Source: Novosphingobium acidiphilum DSM 19966
GTDB taxonomy: Bacteria; Pseudomonadota; Alphaproteobacteria; Sphingomonadales; Sphingomonadaceae
Reading direction: 5' to 3'
Assembly: GCF_000429005.1 (NCBI RefSeq)
Contig: NZ_AUBA01000002.1
Coordinates: 1 to 64,000, forward strand
DNA: 64,000 nucleotides
Shown: piece by piece, positions 51,803-60,597 of the stretch
Layout of the letters: every line of letters starts with the position of its first letter
Numbering within the stretch: position 1 is the first letter of the stretch
Program-made: the position numbers and the translations under genes
Notes under the pieces: generated by a model
The model's database searches: none
The model's input: only the letters and a program-made list of their open reading frames with translations
Told to the model about the DNA's origin: nothing

Positions 51803-52294
51803 TCAGGCGGCAACCTGTTGCCAGCCCAGATCGCGCCACTGCGCCAGGCAGTGTTCGGCATAGCTTGCCGGAACAAACAGGTCACACCGCATGGCATCGC
51901 GCACATGCACCACGCAGCGCGCATGGCTCAGCAATGTCACCGCGACGGTGCCGGGGCCAAAATCGGGCGATTCAGCGTCGATCAACCCGCAATCCATCAG
52001 CAGGCCACGCCAGGTTGACCCGACCAGTTGCACCCGCACCCAGCCACCGGCGATCGTGGTCACCGTGCCGCTGTCACCCAGCGCTTGCGCGATCGCATCG
52101 CCCGAAAAACCTGCGCCAAGCAGCCACCAGCGCCGCGGCCCGACCCGCAACACGCTGCCCGTAGGCAGCGTCTCGGCACGCCCCGCAGCCGGCAGCGCAA
52201 AGCCGGCGGCAAGTGCTGCAGCCGCATCATCGGTGCCGTGCCACAGATCCAGCGACAGCAGCGCACCCACCGGCCCCACCAACATCTCAGTCAT
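51803..52294 (-). CDS. soxG: sarcosine oxidase gamma subunit
   Basis: 163 residues, SoxG-like: LLSLDLWHGTDDA, RVGPRRWWLLGAG and the C-terminal CVVHVRDAMRCDLFVPASYAEHCLAQW. This subunit is structural in heterotetrameric sarcosine oxidase. The ATG at 52294 overlaps the end of soxA by eight bases, fitting the conserved soxBDAG order. The low sequence constraint of SoxG limits confidence in fine detail. Confidence 0.85.
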   Translation of the reverse strand: MTEMLVGPVGALLSLDLWHGTDDAAAALAAGFALPAAGRAETLPTGSVLRVGPRRWWLLGAGFSGDAIAQALGDSGTVTTIAGGWVRVQLVGSTWRGLLMDCGLIDAESPDFGPGTVAVTLLSHARCVVHVRDAMRCDLFVPASYAEHCLAQWRDLGWQQVAA

Positions 52295-55133
52295 GATAGA
52301 GCGCCCCTTCGGGATCGTGGAACACCGCAGGGCCGACGCGCACCTGCACCATGCTGTGCCGGGTGGGTGACCAGGCCAACAGCACTTCGCCATGCCGCGC
52401 CGCGCCATCGGTCAAAAGACCCAGCGCGATCGCACCCTGGCCCGCAACGCGCGGCGCCGCGGTGGTGACATGACCCGCCGGTTCCTCGCCCTGCTGCACG
52501 ACCAGCATCGCGCCTTCGCAAATGCCGGCACCGTCGATCGAGGTCAGCCCGACCAGCTGTCGCCGCCCGGCCTGATCCGCCAGCGCGGGCCGGGTCAAAC
52601 CCTGCCAGCCGATGAACCCGCCCGCCTTGCGCAACATGCCGCCCATGCCCAGATCGGCAGGCGACGCGCGACCGTCAGCCTCGGCCCCGATCACCACGTG
52701 GCCCTTTTCAACGCGCAGGTGATCCATCGCGTCAAGGCCATAGACCCCGCCGCCTGCAGCCTGTGCCGCATCGACCAGCGCGGCAAACACCGCGTGTGCC
52801 AGATGCCCGGGCACATGCACTTCGAATGCGCGTTCGCCGCTGTAGCTGGCCGCCAGCACCCGCACCGGGGCCCCGGCGATGGTGCCGTGGCACAGCCCCA
52901 TGTGCGATGGCACCGGCGCGCCGATCAGATCCGCCAGCAACGCCGCCGAGCGCGGCCCGGCAATCGCCAGCCCCGCCCAGTGTTCGCCCACATCGACCAC
53001 CGCGGCGCGTGGGTGGCCCAGCAACACGTCGGCCACATATGTCATATGCCGGCTCATCCGCGCGGCGCCCCCGCTCGAACTGGTGATCAGCCAGCGGTCT
53101 TCGGCCAGACGCCACAGGGTGCCATCATCCATCACCATGCCGTCTTCGCGAAGCATCACGGTGTAGCGCCCGCGCCCGACCGCCAGCTTGGCCATCGGCG
53201 TGGCGCAGACTGCAGCAACCAGTGCAAGCGCGTCGGGCCCGGCGATTTCGAATTTGCCCAGGCTCGACACATCGACCACGCCGACGCTGGCGCGCACCAT
53301 GCGTGCCTCGCGCAGACTGGCCTGGCCGATCGATTCACCCGCCTCGGGATAGGCCCGGGGGCGCATCCAGGCGCCTGCGGGCACCCACAGCGCACCCAGC
53401 GCATCGTGCGCGGCTGCCAAGGGCAAGCGGCGGATCGGCGCGGCATGATCGCCGCGCGCCGGACCCGCAAACGCGCCCATCGTCACCGGGGTATAAGGCG
53501 GCCGAAACGTGGTCAGCCCGGCTTCGGGCAGGGCCACCCCGCGCAAGTCGGCAATCTGCGCCAATGCCACCATCGCGCCGGTCTTGCCCTGATCGGTGCC
53601 CATGCCCAGCGTCGTATAGCGCTTGGTGTGTTCGACCGAGGTGTACCCTTCGCGTTGCGCCAGCGCGAGATCGCCGGTGGTCACGTCGTTCTGGAAATCG
53701 ACAAAGGCCTTGCCCGGCACGTCGTCGCGCCAGATCGGACCGGGCGCAGGCGCGGTGGCCGCGCCCAGCGGATCGACCACGTCGGCCTGGTCCAGGATCG
53801 ATGCCAGCGCATGGATACCCGCCGCCGCACCGATGGTCGTATTGCCCTGCCGCCCCGCACCGGGCAAAAAGCCGCCGCGCGCCGCATCGTAGGCCAGCGC
53901 GCCACCCGCCTGCCGGTGCAAATGCAGCACCGGGCTGGCGCCGCCCGACATCGCCAGACAATCGGCATCAAACCGCTGCCGCACACCCGCGACCAGCGCA
54001 TCGAGCCCGGCCAAGGCGTTCCTGCTGCGGATCGCGCGCAAGGGTCGCGCGTCGGCAAACACCGCAAAACGCGCGCGTGCCGCATCGATCACCGGCCCTG
54101 CAGGCGCAGTCCGGCTATCGAGGATCGCCACGATTTCGACGCCCAGGTCGGCCAGCGCAAACGCGGTGCGATAGGCATCGTCATGGCTGGTGGCGATCAC
54201 CGCGCGCCGCCCCGGTGCCACGCCGTGGCGCAAGGCCAATGCGCGCGCGGCACCCGCCAGCATCACGCCTGGCAGATCATTGTTCACAAACACCAGCGGC
54301 CGTTCGATCGTGCCTGTCGCCAGCACGACCTCGGCGCAGCGCAATTTCCACAGCACTTGCGCAGGCCCCTGGCCCGGCTGGCCCGGCTCGACCCGGCGTT
54401 CGACCGCGAACAGGAAATTGTCATCCCAATAGCCTGCCGCGGTCGTGCGCAGCAGCACCCGGCCACCCGCGGCCCGAATGCGCGCAACCATGGTCTGCGC
54501 CCACTGATCGCCTGGCGCCCCATCGATGGTGACCGCTTCGCGCAGCAGGCTGCCCCCGGGCGCGATGTCCTGTTCGATCAGGATCACGCGCTTGCCCGCT
54601 TCGGCGGCATGCAGCGCCGCGGCCAGCCCGGCAGGCCCGCCGCCCACCACCAGCACATCGCAAAACGCCGATCGGTGCGCATAGTGATCCGGATCGGCAA
54701 CGCGTGGCGGCTGGCCCAGTCCGGCCGCCTTGCGAATGAAATGTTCGTAGATCATCCAGCGCGAAGGCGGGCCGAAGAACGTCTTGTAATAAAACCCCGC
54801 CGGGATCAGCGATGCGGCCAGCGAATTGACCGCGCCGATATCGTGGCGCAGCGATGGCCACGCGTTCTGGCTGGTGGCGACAAGGCCGGGATAAAGAAAC
54901 ACGTCGGTGGCGCGCACATTGGGTTCGGCATGGGCGCCGTAGCCCACCGTAACCAGCGCTGACGCCTCTTCGACACCCGCTGCCATGATCCCGCGCGGCC
55001 GATGCAGCTTGAAGCTGCGCGCAACGAGTTTGACGCCGGCGGCAACCAGGGCCGCCGCCAGGGTATCGCCGGGGTGCCCGGCATAGGCCTTGCCATCGAA
55101 GGTGAAGGGCACTGTGCCCGCGTGTTCGCGCAT
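52287..55133 (-). CDS. soxA: sarcosine oxidase alpha subunit (or related N-methyl amino acid oxidase)
   Basis: 948 residues. An N-terminal ferredoxin-like fold (VPFTFDGKAYAGHPGDTLAAALVAAG) is followed by an NAD/FAD-type Rossmann domain VLVVGGGPAGLAAALHAAEAGKR and a GcvT-like folate-binding C-terminal half (about 570-948), as in TSOX. It would oxidise an N-methyl amino acid, passing the methyl carbon to THF as methylene-THF. The ATG at 55133 overlaps the soxD stop (TGATG), and a GTG one codon upstream is possible. Confidence 0.9.
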   Translation of the reverse strand: MREHAGTVPFTFDGKAYAGHPGDTLAAALVAAGVKLVARSFKLHRPRGIMAAGVEEASALVTVGYGAHAEPNVRATDVFLYPGLVATSQNAWPSLRHDIGAVNSLAASLIPAGFYYKTFFGPPSRWMIYEHFIRKAAGLGQPPRVADPDHYAHRSAFCDVLVVGGGPAGLAAALHAAEAGKRVILIEQDIAPGGSLLREAVTIDGAPGDQWAQTMVARIRAAGGRVLLRTTAAGYWDDNFLFAVERRVEPGQPGQGPAQVLWKLRCAEVVLATGTIERPLVFVNNDLPGVMLAGAARALALRHGVAPGRRAVIATSHDDAYRTAFALADLGVEIVAILDSRTAPAGPVIDAARARFAVFADARPLRAIRSRNALAGLDALVAGVRQRFDADCLAMSGGASPVLHLHRQAGGALAYDAARGGFLPGAGRQGNTTIGAAAGIHALASILDQADVVDPLGAATAPAPGPIWRDDVPGKAFVDFQNDVTTGDLALAQREGYTSVEHTKRYTTLGMGTDQGKTGAMVALAQIADLRGVALPEAGLTTFRPPYTPVTMGAFAGPARGDHAAPIRRLPLAAAHDALGALWVPAGAWMRPRAYPEAGESIGQASLREARMVRASVGVVDVSSLGKFEIAGPDALALVAAVCATPMAKLAVGRGRYTVMLREDGMVMDDGTLWRLAEDRWLITSSSGGAARMSRHMTYVADVLLGHPRAAVVDVGEHWAGLAIAGPRSAALLADLIGAPVPSHMGLCHGTIAGAPVRVLAASYSGERAFEVHVPGHLAHAVFAALVDAAQAAGGGVYGLDAMDHLRVEKGHVVIGAEADGRASPADLGMGGMLRKAGGFIGWQGLTRPALADQAGRRQLVGLTSIDGAGICEGAMLVVQQGEEPAGHVTTAAPRVAGQGAIALGLLTDGAARHGEVLLAWSPTRHSMVQVRVGPAVFHDPEGALYHD

Positions 55134-55372
55134 CACAGCGGCTCCACCGCGCTGATCGCATGGCTCATGCGATCACGCGTCAGTCGCAGCCATTGACCGC
55201 ACAGATGGCTCCAGATTTCATGGTCAGTGCCGCGCAAATTGGCACGGGTATACAACGCCGTCACCGCCGCATCGGGCGCGTCGTCAAGCCGCACCACGCT
55301 GTCGAGCGTGCGTTCGTAGGCGAACTCCTCCTGGTTGCGCGGGCCGCAATGGGGGCATGGAATCAACAGCAT
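55133..55372 (-). CDS. soxD: sarcosine oxidase delta subunit
   Basis: 79 residues, SoxD-like: LIPCPHCGPRNQEEFAY with the CPHC half of the zinc site. The second half normally reads H-x3-C close to a GC-x2-W stretch. Here it is IWSHLCGQWL, where His and Cys are only one residue apart, so zinc binding may differ. It lies between soxB and soxA as in known clusters. Confidence 0.85.
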   Translation of the reverse strand: MLLIPCPHCGPRNQEEFAYERTLDSVVRLDDAPDAAVTALYTRANLRGTDHEIWSHLCGQWLRLTRDRMSHAISAVEPL

Positions 55373-55381
55373 GGGCGCCCT

Positions 55382-56644
55382 CTATCGGCTTTGCGGCATC
55401 GGGCCAGAGCCCGTTTCGTCGATCGTGCGACCCTGCGCAAAGCGGGCCAGATCAAACGGAGCGGCGATCGGATGGCTTTCGCCGGTGGCCAGCAGGTGCG
55501 CGTAAAGCCGCCCCGAACCGGGCGTGGCCTTGAACCCGCCGTAGCACCAGCCACCGTTGATATAGAGCCCGTCGAGCGGCATTTCACCGATGATCGGCGA
55601 TCCGTCAAAGCTCATGTCGGTAACCCCGGCCCAGCTGCGCACCATACGCAGCCGCGACAGCGCGGGCGCCAGCGCGATCGACTGGGCGATCGAATCTTCC
55701 AGCCGCATCGGCGCGCCGCGCTGGGCGTAGCTTGGAAAGAAATCGGGATCGCCGCCGCCGACCATGCCGCCCTTGTCGCTTTGCGAGAAATAGCAATGGA
55801 GCGTCTGCGACATCACGACGGTGTCGATCATCGGCTTGACCGGTTCGGTCACCCAGGCCTGCAAGGTGTGGCTTTCGATCGGCAGCTTGATCCCCGCCAG
55901 ACCCGCGACGTGCCCGCTGTTGCCGGCAACGCAGATCGCGGTGCGCCCGGCGGCGATATCGCCGCGTGTGGTGCGCACCCCGGTCACCCGCCCGCCATCG
56001 CGCAGAAAACCGGTCACTTCACAATTTTCGATGATGTCGACGCCCAGGCTGTCGGCCGCGCGGGCAAAGCCCCAGGCCACGGCATCGTGCCGGGCAGTGC
56101 CGCCGCGCCGCTGGATCAGCCCGCCTTCGATGGGCCAGCGCGCGTCGCGGCCCATGTCGAGCAGCGGCACCAGTCGGGCCACCGCATCGCGGTCCATCAG
56201 TTCGGCATCGATGCCCATCGCGATCAGTGCATCACCGCGTTCGGCCAGTTTGACCATGTCGGCATCGCTGTGTCCGAGAAACAGCGCACCGCGCGGCGAA
56301 AACATCACGTTGTAGTTCAGGTCATCCGACAGGCCGTGCCACAGCTTGAGCGAGTAATCGAGCAGCCGCTGCAACTGCGGCTGGCGATAGTTCGACCGCA
56401 CGATGGTGGTGTTGCGCCCGGTGTTGCCCCCGCCGATATAGCCCTTTTCAACGACGGCGACGCGCCGCACGCCGTGTTCCTTGGCCAGGTAATAGGCCGT
56501 GGCCAGACCATGGCCGCCGCCGCCGATCACGATGACATCATAAGGTCCGCCGGGCTCGGCCGCGCGCCAGGCGCGGCCCCAGTGACGATGCCCGGTGATC
56601 GCGCCGCGCAACAACGACAGCGCGGAATACCGACCTGCCCCCAT
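55382..56644 (-). CDS. soxB: sarcosine oxidase beta subunit
   Basis: 420 residues. The N-terminal DAAO-fold flavin motif is DVIVIGGGGHGLATAYYLAKEHG, followed by GNTGRNTTIVRSNY. The stretch GGTARHDAVAWGFARAAD includes the His that carries covalent FMN in SoxB, and the C-terminal SPIIGEMPLDGLYINGGWCYGGFKATPGSG is typical. It holds the amine oxidation site. The ATG at 56644 lies one base after the preceding stop, and nine bases separate it from soxD. Confidence 0.93.
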   Translation of the reverse strand: MGAGRYSALSLLRGAITGHRHWGRAWRAAEPGGPYDVIVIGGGGHGLATAYYLAKEHGVRRVAVVEKGYIGGGNTGRNTTIVRSNYRQPQLQRLLDYSLKLWHGLSDDLNYNVMFSPRGALFLGHSDADMVKLAERGDALIAMGIDAELMDRDAVARLVPLLDMGRDARWPIEGGLIQRRGGTARHDAVAWGFARAADSLGVDIIENCEVTGFLRDGGRVTGVRTTRGDIAAGRTAICVAGNSGHVAGLAGIKLPIESHTLQAWVTEPVKPMIDTVVMSQTLHCYFSQSDKGGMVGGGDPDFFPSYAQRGAPMRLEDSIAQSIALAPALSRLRMVRSWAGVTDMSFDGSPIIGEMPLDGLYINGGWCYGGFKATPGSGRLYAHLLATGESHPIAAPFDLARFAQGRTIDETGSGPMPQSR

Positions 56645-56645
56645 G

Positions 56646-57797
56646 TCAGGCGCCGGCCAGCGGCAGCCAGCCCGCCGCAGCGCGCCAGTCGGGATCGATC
56701 CCGGCAAAGCGCGCCAGCGACAGCTTGGCAATATCGGCAAAGCTGCACGTGCCATCGACCACCAGATCGCGCACCGCATGGCCGGTGGCGGGCGACAGGC
56801 CAAAGCCGACGCCCGACATCGTGGCGATCACCAGATTGTCGATGCGGTCAAGGATAGGCCGGCCATCGGGGGTGTTTTCGACGATCCCGGCCCATGACCG
56901 GATGACATTGAGATGCGCAGCCCTGGGAAACATTTCCGCCACGCGCCGCGCCAGGCTGCGCGACAGCGGCGTGGTCGGACGCGCGCGCGGGCCCGATGCC
57001 ATGGTTTCGATCCATTCGTGCGGACCGCCGCCGAATGCCAGATTTCCGCGCATCGTCTGACGACCGTACAGCCCGTTGCCGTCCACCCCGCCCAGCTGCA
57101 TCAGCGGCGCAGGCTCGGTCACGATCATTTCCGCACGCCCCGCCATCAGCGGCACATCGATCCCGATCGGCGCCAGCAACCCGGCAATCTGCGGCCCTGC
57201 GGCCACGACCAGCGCGCCGCACGAAAAGCGACCTTGCGGCGTGGTGACCGCGGTCACCTGTCCGCCTGCGGTTTCGATACCTGTCACCGGGCAATGCTGG
57301 ATAATCCGGCCGCCCAGATCCTGCAGCGCCCAGGCATAGGCCTGCACCGTGCGTTGCGGATTGGCATGTCCGCCAAAGCGCAAGTGGATCCCGCCCAGGC
57401 AATTGTCGCCGGTGATCGGCACCATTTCGCGCGCGGTATCGCCGTCGATCTTGTCAACCGGCCAGCCCATCGCGGTGCACATATCGCCGATATAGTTGTA
57501 ATGGTCGAATTCGCGCTGCGTCACCGAAATGATGATGCGCTGGGCCTGGTGTTCGGTGGGATAGCCCAGCAGATCGTCCATCATCGGCCACAGCCGCTGT
57601 TCTTCGGCAAACAGCGGGCTTTGATAATGGCTTGCCCCGCCGCCGTTGCGGCTCGACGCTTCGGCGCCGATCACGCCCTTGTCGAGCACGAGCACCGATT
57701 TGCCGTCGCGCGCCAGCCACCATGCCGAAGACAGCCCGGTAACCCCCGCGCCGATCACGATGACGTCGTAATGCGCGCTTGCATGATGCGTTGTCAC
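56646..57797 (-). CDS. DadA-like FAD-dependent amine/amino acid oxidase
   Basis: 383 residues. DAAO fold: YDVIVIGAGVTGLSSAWWLARDGKSVLVLDKG, then GAEASSRNGGGASHYQS, GDNCLGGIHLRFGGHANPQRTVQAYAWAL and the C-terminal ATMSGVGFGLSPATGHAVRDLV. It resembles the beta subunits of opine oxidases, HcnC and proline/glycine oxidases. Translation starts at GTG, overlapping the stop of the BFD flavoprotein gene by four bases (GTGA), so the two are probably subunits of one enzyme. Substrate unknown, presumably an N-methyl or N,N-dimethyl amino acid intermediate. Confidence 0.85.
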   Translation of the reverse strand: MTTHHASAHYDVIVIGAGVTGLSSAWWLARDGKSVLVLDKGVIGAEASSRNGGGASHYQSPLFAEEQRLWPMMDDLLGYPTEHQAQRIIISVTQREFDHYNYIGDMCTAMGWPVDKIDGDTAREMVPITGDNCLGGIHLRFGGHANPQRTVQAYAWALQDLGGRIIQHCPVTGIETAGGQVTAVTTPQGRFSCGALVVAAGPQIAGLLAPIGIDVPLMAGRAEMIVTEPAPLMQLGGVDGNGLYGRQTMRGNLAFGGGPHEWIETMASGPRARPTTPLSRSLARRVAEMFPRAAHLNVIRSWAGIVENTPDGRPILDRIDNLVIATMSGVGFGLSPATGHAVRDLVVDGTCSFADIAKLSLARFAGIDPDWRAAAGWLPLAGA

Positions 57798-59341
57798 AGG
57801 TGCATGTTCCCGCCCAGTTCCGCCAGATGGCGCTGTTCCGCCTCGGTGCCGATGTCGCGATAGGGGATCCACTGCGTGTCGATCCCGAACCACACGTCCC
57901 AGCCTTCGTCCATTTTTGCCGCCTGATCCCAATCGGCCATCACGCCCAGCGGCAGCGGCCGTACCGGTACGCGCCAGTTGCCGCGCGGCGCGGACTTTGG
58001 CGGCAGATTGGCCGCCATCGCCAGCAGCAGCGAAATCTGTTCGCGGCAACGACGCCCCTGGCACAGGCCCATGCCGGCACGCGTCAGGCGCTTGACCTGT
58101 TCGGCATCGGGGGGCCCGTCTTCCAGCAGCGTGCCGAGCGAACGCGTGCCCATCGTGTCGGAACGCGACAGATACCGCGGGGGTTGCACCCCGATCAGAT
58201 CAGCGCGGCTGACCTCTTCGCACTGGCACACCAGCGTCGTATCGGGGCTTGTCGCCACCAGCGCCCGCAGCCAGTCGGCGCGATAGGCCATCCGGTCAAA
58301 GCCCTCGTCCGCGGGCACGATCACGCTGTCGAGCCCCAGCGCCGCGGCAGCAACCGCGCGCCCTTGCGCAAGCGCATCGGCATACGACCCGTTCAGGCCG
58401 GCCGCGGCACCCGCCAGCCACACGCGGGGCAGCACTTCGCCCGCGCCGCCTGCGATCACCGCCCCGCCGCGCGTGGGTTCGGTCACGACCTGTCCGCCGC
58501 CGACTTCGGCCAGTTCGATCGCCGGCACCACGTCGATCGCCTGGATCACGGTGTCGCACGCGATCGTCTGTTCCGCGCCACCGGCGCCGCGCACGATCAC
58601 GCGTTCGACACCGTTGATCCCGCCTTCGGCGCGGATCACCTGCTGCGATGTCATCACGGTCAGCCCGGCGGGCACCGCACCGGTGCCCTGCACCGCATCG
58701 CGCACTTCGATCACTGCTGCCACGTCGATCCCGTGGGTCTGTGCAAGGGCGGCGGTTTCCAGCGCCAGATCGCCCGATCCCAGAATGACCACGCGGTGCC
58801 CGGCAAACGCCTGATAACGCTGGACCAGCGTCTGGAACGCCAGCGCGCCCATCACGCCGGGCTGGTCCCATCCGGCAAAGGCCAGCGCGCAATCGCGCGC
58901 GCCGGTCGCCAGGATCAGCGTGCCAAAGCCTGCGGTTGACGAGGTCTGGCCATCCGACAGCCCCAGCATCGCTTCGGGCAGCGCAGCCGACCCGTCGCGG
59001 TTGCGCCACAGGCCCCAGGCCGTTGTGCCCAGCCGCACATCGATCCCGGCCTCGAAGGCTTCGGCAATCAGCGGCTCGGTCTCGACCAGCGTTTCGATCA
59101 GCCGTTCGGGCGCCTGCACCGCGGCGCTGGCGCGCCCGCCAAACCACAGCGGCACATCGCTGCCGACAAGCGCTGCGGCCACCGGGTTTTCGTCGATCAG
59201 CAGCACCTGGCGTCCGGCCCTGGCCGCTTCAAGCGCGGCACCCAGCCCGGCCGGCCCTGCGCCCACCACGATCACATCGTGCGTGGCATCGGGCGCGGCG
59301 ATCTTGCCGTCGATCGCGTGGGGGTCGTGAATACGCGTCAT
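57794..59341 (-). CDS. HcnB/opine-oxidase-A-like flavoprotein with BFD-type [2Fe-2S] domain
   Basis: 515 residues. A pyridine-nucleotide-disulfide-type FAD domain (DVIVVGAGPAGLGAALEAARAGR, RVVILGSGDLALETAALAQ) is followed from about residue 400 by a bacterioferritin-associated-ferredoxin-like domain: VCQCEEVSRADLI, then GMGLCQGRRCREQI, four cysteines. This is the layout of hydrogen cyanide synthase HcnB and opine oxidase subunit A. It probably carries electrons for the DadA-like partner, or possibly for the Rieske enzyme, which has no reductase gene here. Four-base overlaps with both neighbours. Confidence 0.85.
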   Translation of the reverse strand: MTRIHDPHAIDGKIAAPDATHDVIVVGAGPAGLGAALEAARAGRQVLLIDENPVAAALVGSDVPLWFGGRASAAVQAPERLIETLVETEPLIAEAFEAGIDVRLGTTAWGLWRNRDGSAALPEAMLGLSDGQTSSTAGFGTLILATGARDCALAFAGWDQPGVMGALAFQTLVQRYQAFAGHRVVILGSGDLALETAALAQTHGIDVAAVIEVRDAVQGTGAVPAGLTVMTSQQVIRAEGGINGVERVIVRGAGGAEQTIACDTVIQAIDVVPAIELAEVGGGQVVTEPTRGGAVIAGGAGEVLPRVWLAGAAAGLNGSYADALAQGRAVAAAALGLDSVIVPADEGFDRMAYRADWLRALVATSPDTTLVCQCEEVSRADLIGVQPPRYLSRSDTMGTRSLGTLLEDGPPDAEQVKRLTRAGMGLCQGRRCREQISLLLAMAANLPPKSAPRGNWRVPVRPLPLGVMADWDQAAKMDEGWDVWFGIDTQWIPYRDIGTEAEQRHLAELGGNMHL

Positions 59342-60597
59342 ACCTGCTCCAGCGCCTGGGCAAAGTCGCCGATCAGATCGTCGGGATGTTCGATCCCCAC
59401 AGACAACCGGATCGTGCCCTCGGTGATGCCGCCTGCTGCCCGATCGGCGGCGGCGACGTTGTAATGGGTGGTAGTCGCCGAATGGCAGGCCAGCGTTTCC
59501 GACCCGCCCAGGCTGACCGCCAGTTTGACCAGCCGCAGATTGTCGAGCAGCGCAAACGCCTCGGCCTGCCCGCCGTGCAGGTGGAACGAAAAGGTCGATC
59601 CTGCGCCCTGGCACTGCCGGTCGAACACCGCGCGTTGGACCGAACCTTCGGGCAGGAAACCGAGATAGGTCACACCGGCGACTTTGGGATGATCGCGCAG
59701 GAACGCGGCGACCAGCGCGGCATTGGCCATCGCGCGTTCCGAACGCACCGCCACGCTTTCGAGCGAACGCAGCACCAGCCAGCAGGTGAACGGATCGCAA
59801 TGGCTGCCCAGCATCGTGCGTGTCTGCAGCAGCGGTTCGATCAGATCCGCCCGCCCGCTGATCCCGCCCGACAGAAGATCGCTGTGCCCGCCGCAATACT
59901 TGGTCAGCGAGGTCATGTTGAGATCGACCCCGAGCGCAATCGGACGTTGTGCAAACGGCGCCAGAAACGTGTTGTCGCAAACCACCAGCGGGCGTTTGCC
60001 CGTGCGCGCGCCGATCTCGTCGGCAATCGCCACGACCAGCGCGATATCGGTGATCGCCGCAGTCGGGTTGGCCGGGGTTTCAATCACGATCAGCGAAAGC
60101 GGCCCTTGCGCCAGCGCCAGATCGGCGCGCGCGCGGATATGATCGCCATCGCAGCCATCGAACATCTGCACCACATGCACGCCGAAATGCGGCATCAGGT
60201 GGTTGTACAGCGCATCGGTCCCGCCATAGATCGGACGGCAATGCAGCACGCTGTCGCCAGGGCGCAGATACTGGAACGCAATCGCGCTCTGCGCCGCCAT
60301 GCCCGACGCGAACACCGCCGCGCGTTCGGCACCGTCGATCGCCGCCAGACGCGTTTCCAGCATCGCCAGATTGGGATGCGACAGCCGCGAATAGATATAG
60401 GCAGGCTTGCCCGCCATCGGGCCGGTGCCGCGAAAATAGGCTTCGTGAATGTCACGCGCCTGCGCCGCGCTTTCATACACGAAGGTCGACGTCAGATAGA
60501 CCGGCGGCTTGGCCGCGCCGCTGGCGCTGGCCGGATCATATCCGCTGGTTATCGCCAAAGTTTCAGGTCGATACTGCATCGCCGGGTCATGCGGCAT
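59338..60597 (-). CDS. PLP-dependent Cys/Met metabolism enzyme (cystathionine gamma-lyase/synthase fold)
   Basis: 419 residues. PLP-phosphate ligands YSRLSHPN, the aromatic stack PIYGGTDAL, Asp in VVCDNTFLAPFAQ, the Schiff-base Lys in TSLTKYCGGHSD and the carboxylate-binding Arg in TIRLSVGIEHPDDL are all in place, so it should be active. The YGG in place of YGC argues against a classical methionine gamma-lyase. In this operon it probably cleaves the fully demethylated amino acid. AAGGAA lies seven bases before the ATG at 60597, which overlaps the Rieske stop by eleven bases. Confidence 0.85.
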   Translation of the reverse strand: MPHDPAMQYRPETLAITSGYDPASASGAAKPPVYLTSTFVYESAAQARDIHEAYFRGTGPMAGKPAYIYSRLSHPNLAMLETRLAAIDGAERAAVFASGMAAQSAIAFQYLRPGDSVLHCRPIYGGTDALYNHLMPHFGVHVVQMFDGCDGDHIRARADLALAQGPLSLIVIETPANPTAAITDIALVVAIADEIGARTGKRPLVVCDNTFLAPFAQRPIALGVDLNMTSLTKYCGGHSDLLSGGISGRADLIEPLLQTRTMLGSHCDPFTCWLVLRSLESVAVRSERAMANAALVAAFLRDHPKVAGVTYLGFLPEGSVQRAVFDRQCQGAGSTFSFHLHGGQAEAFALLDNLRLVKLAVSLGGSETLACHSATTTHYNVAAADRAAGGITEGTIRLSVGIEHPDDLIGDFAQALEQV

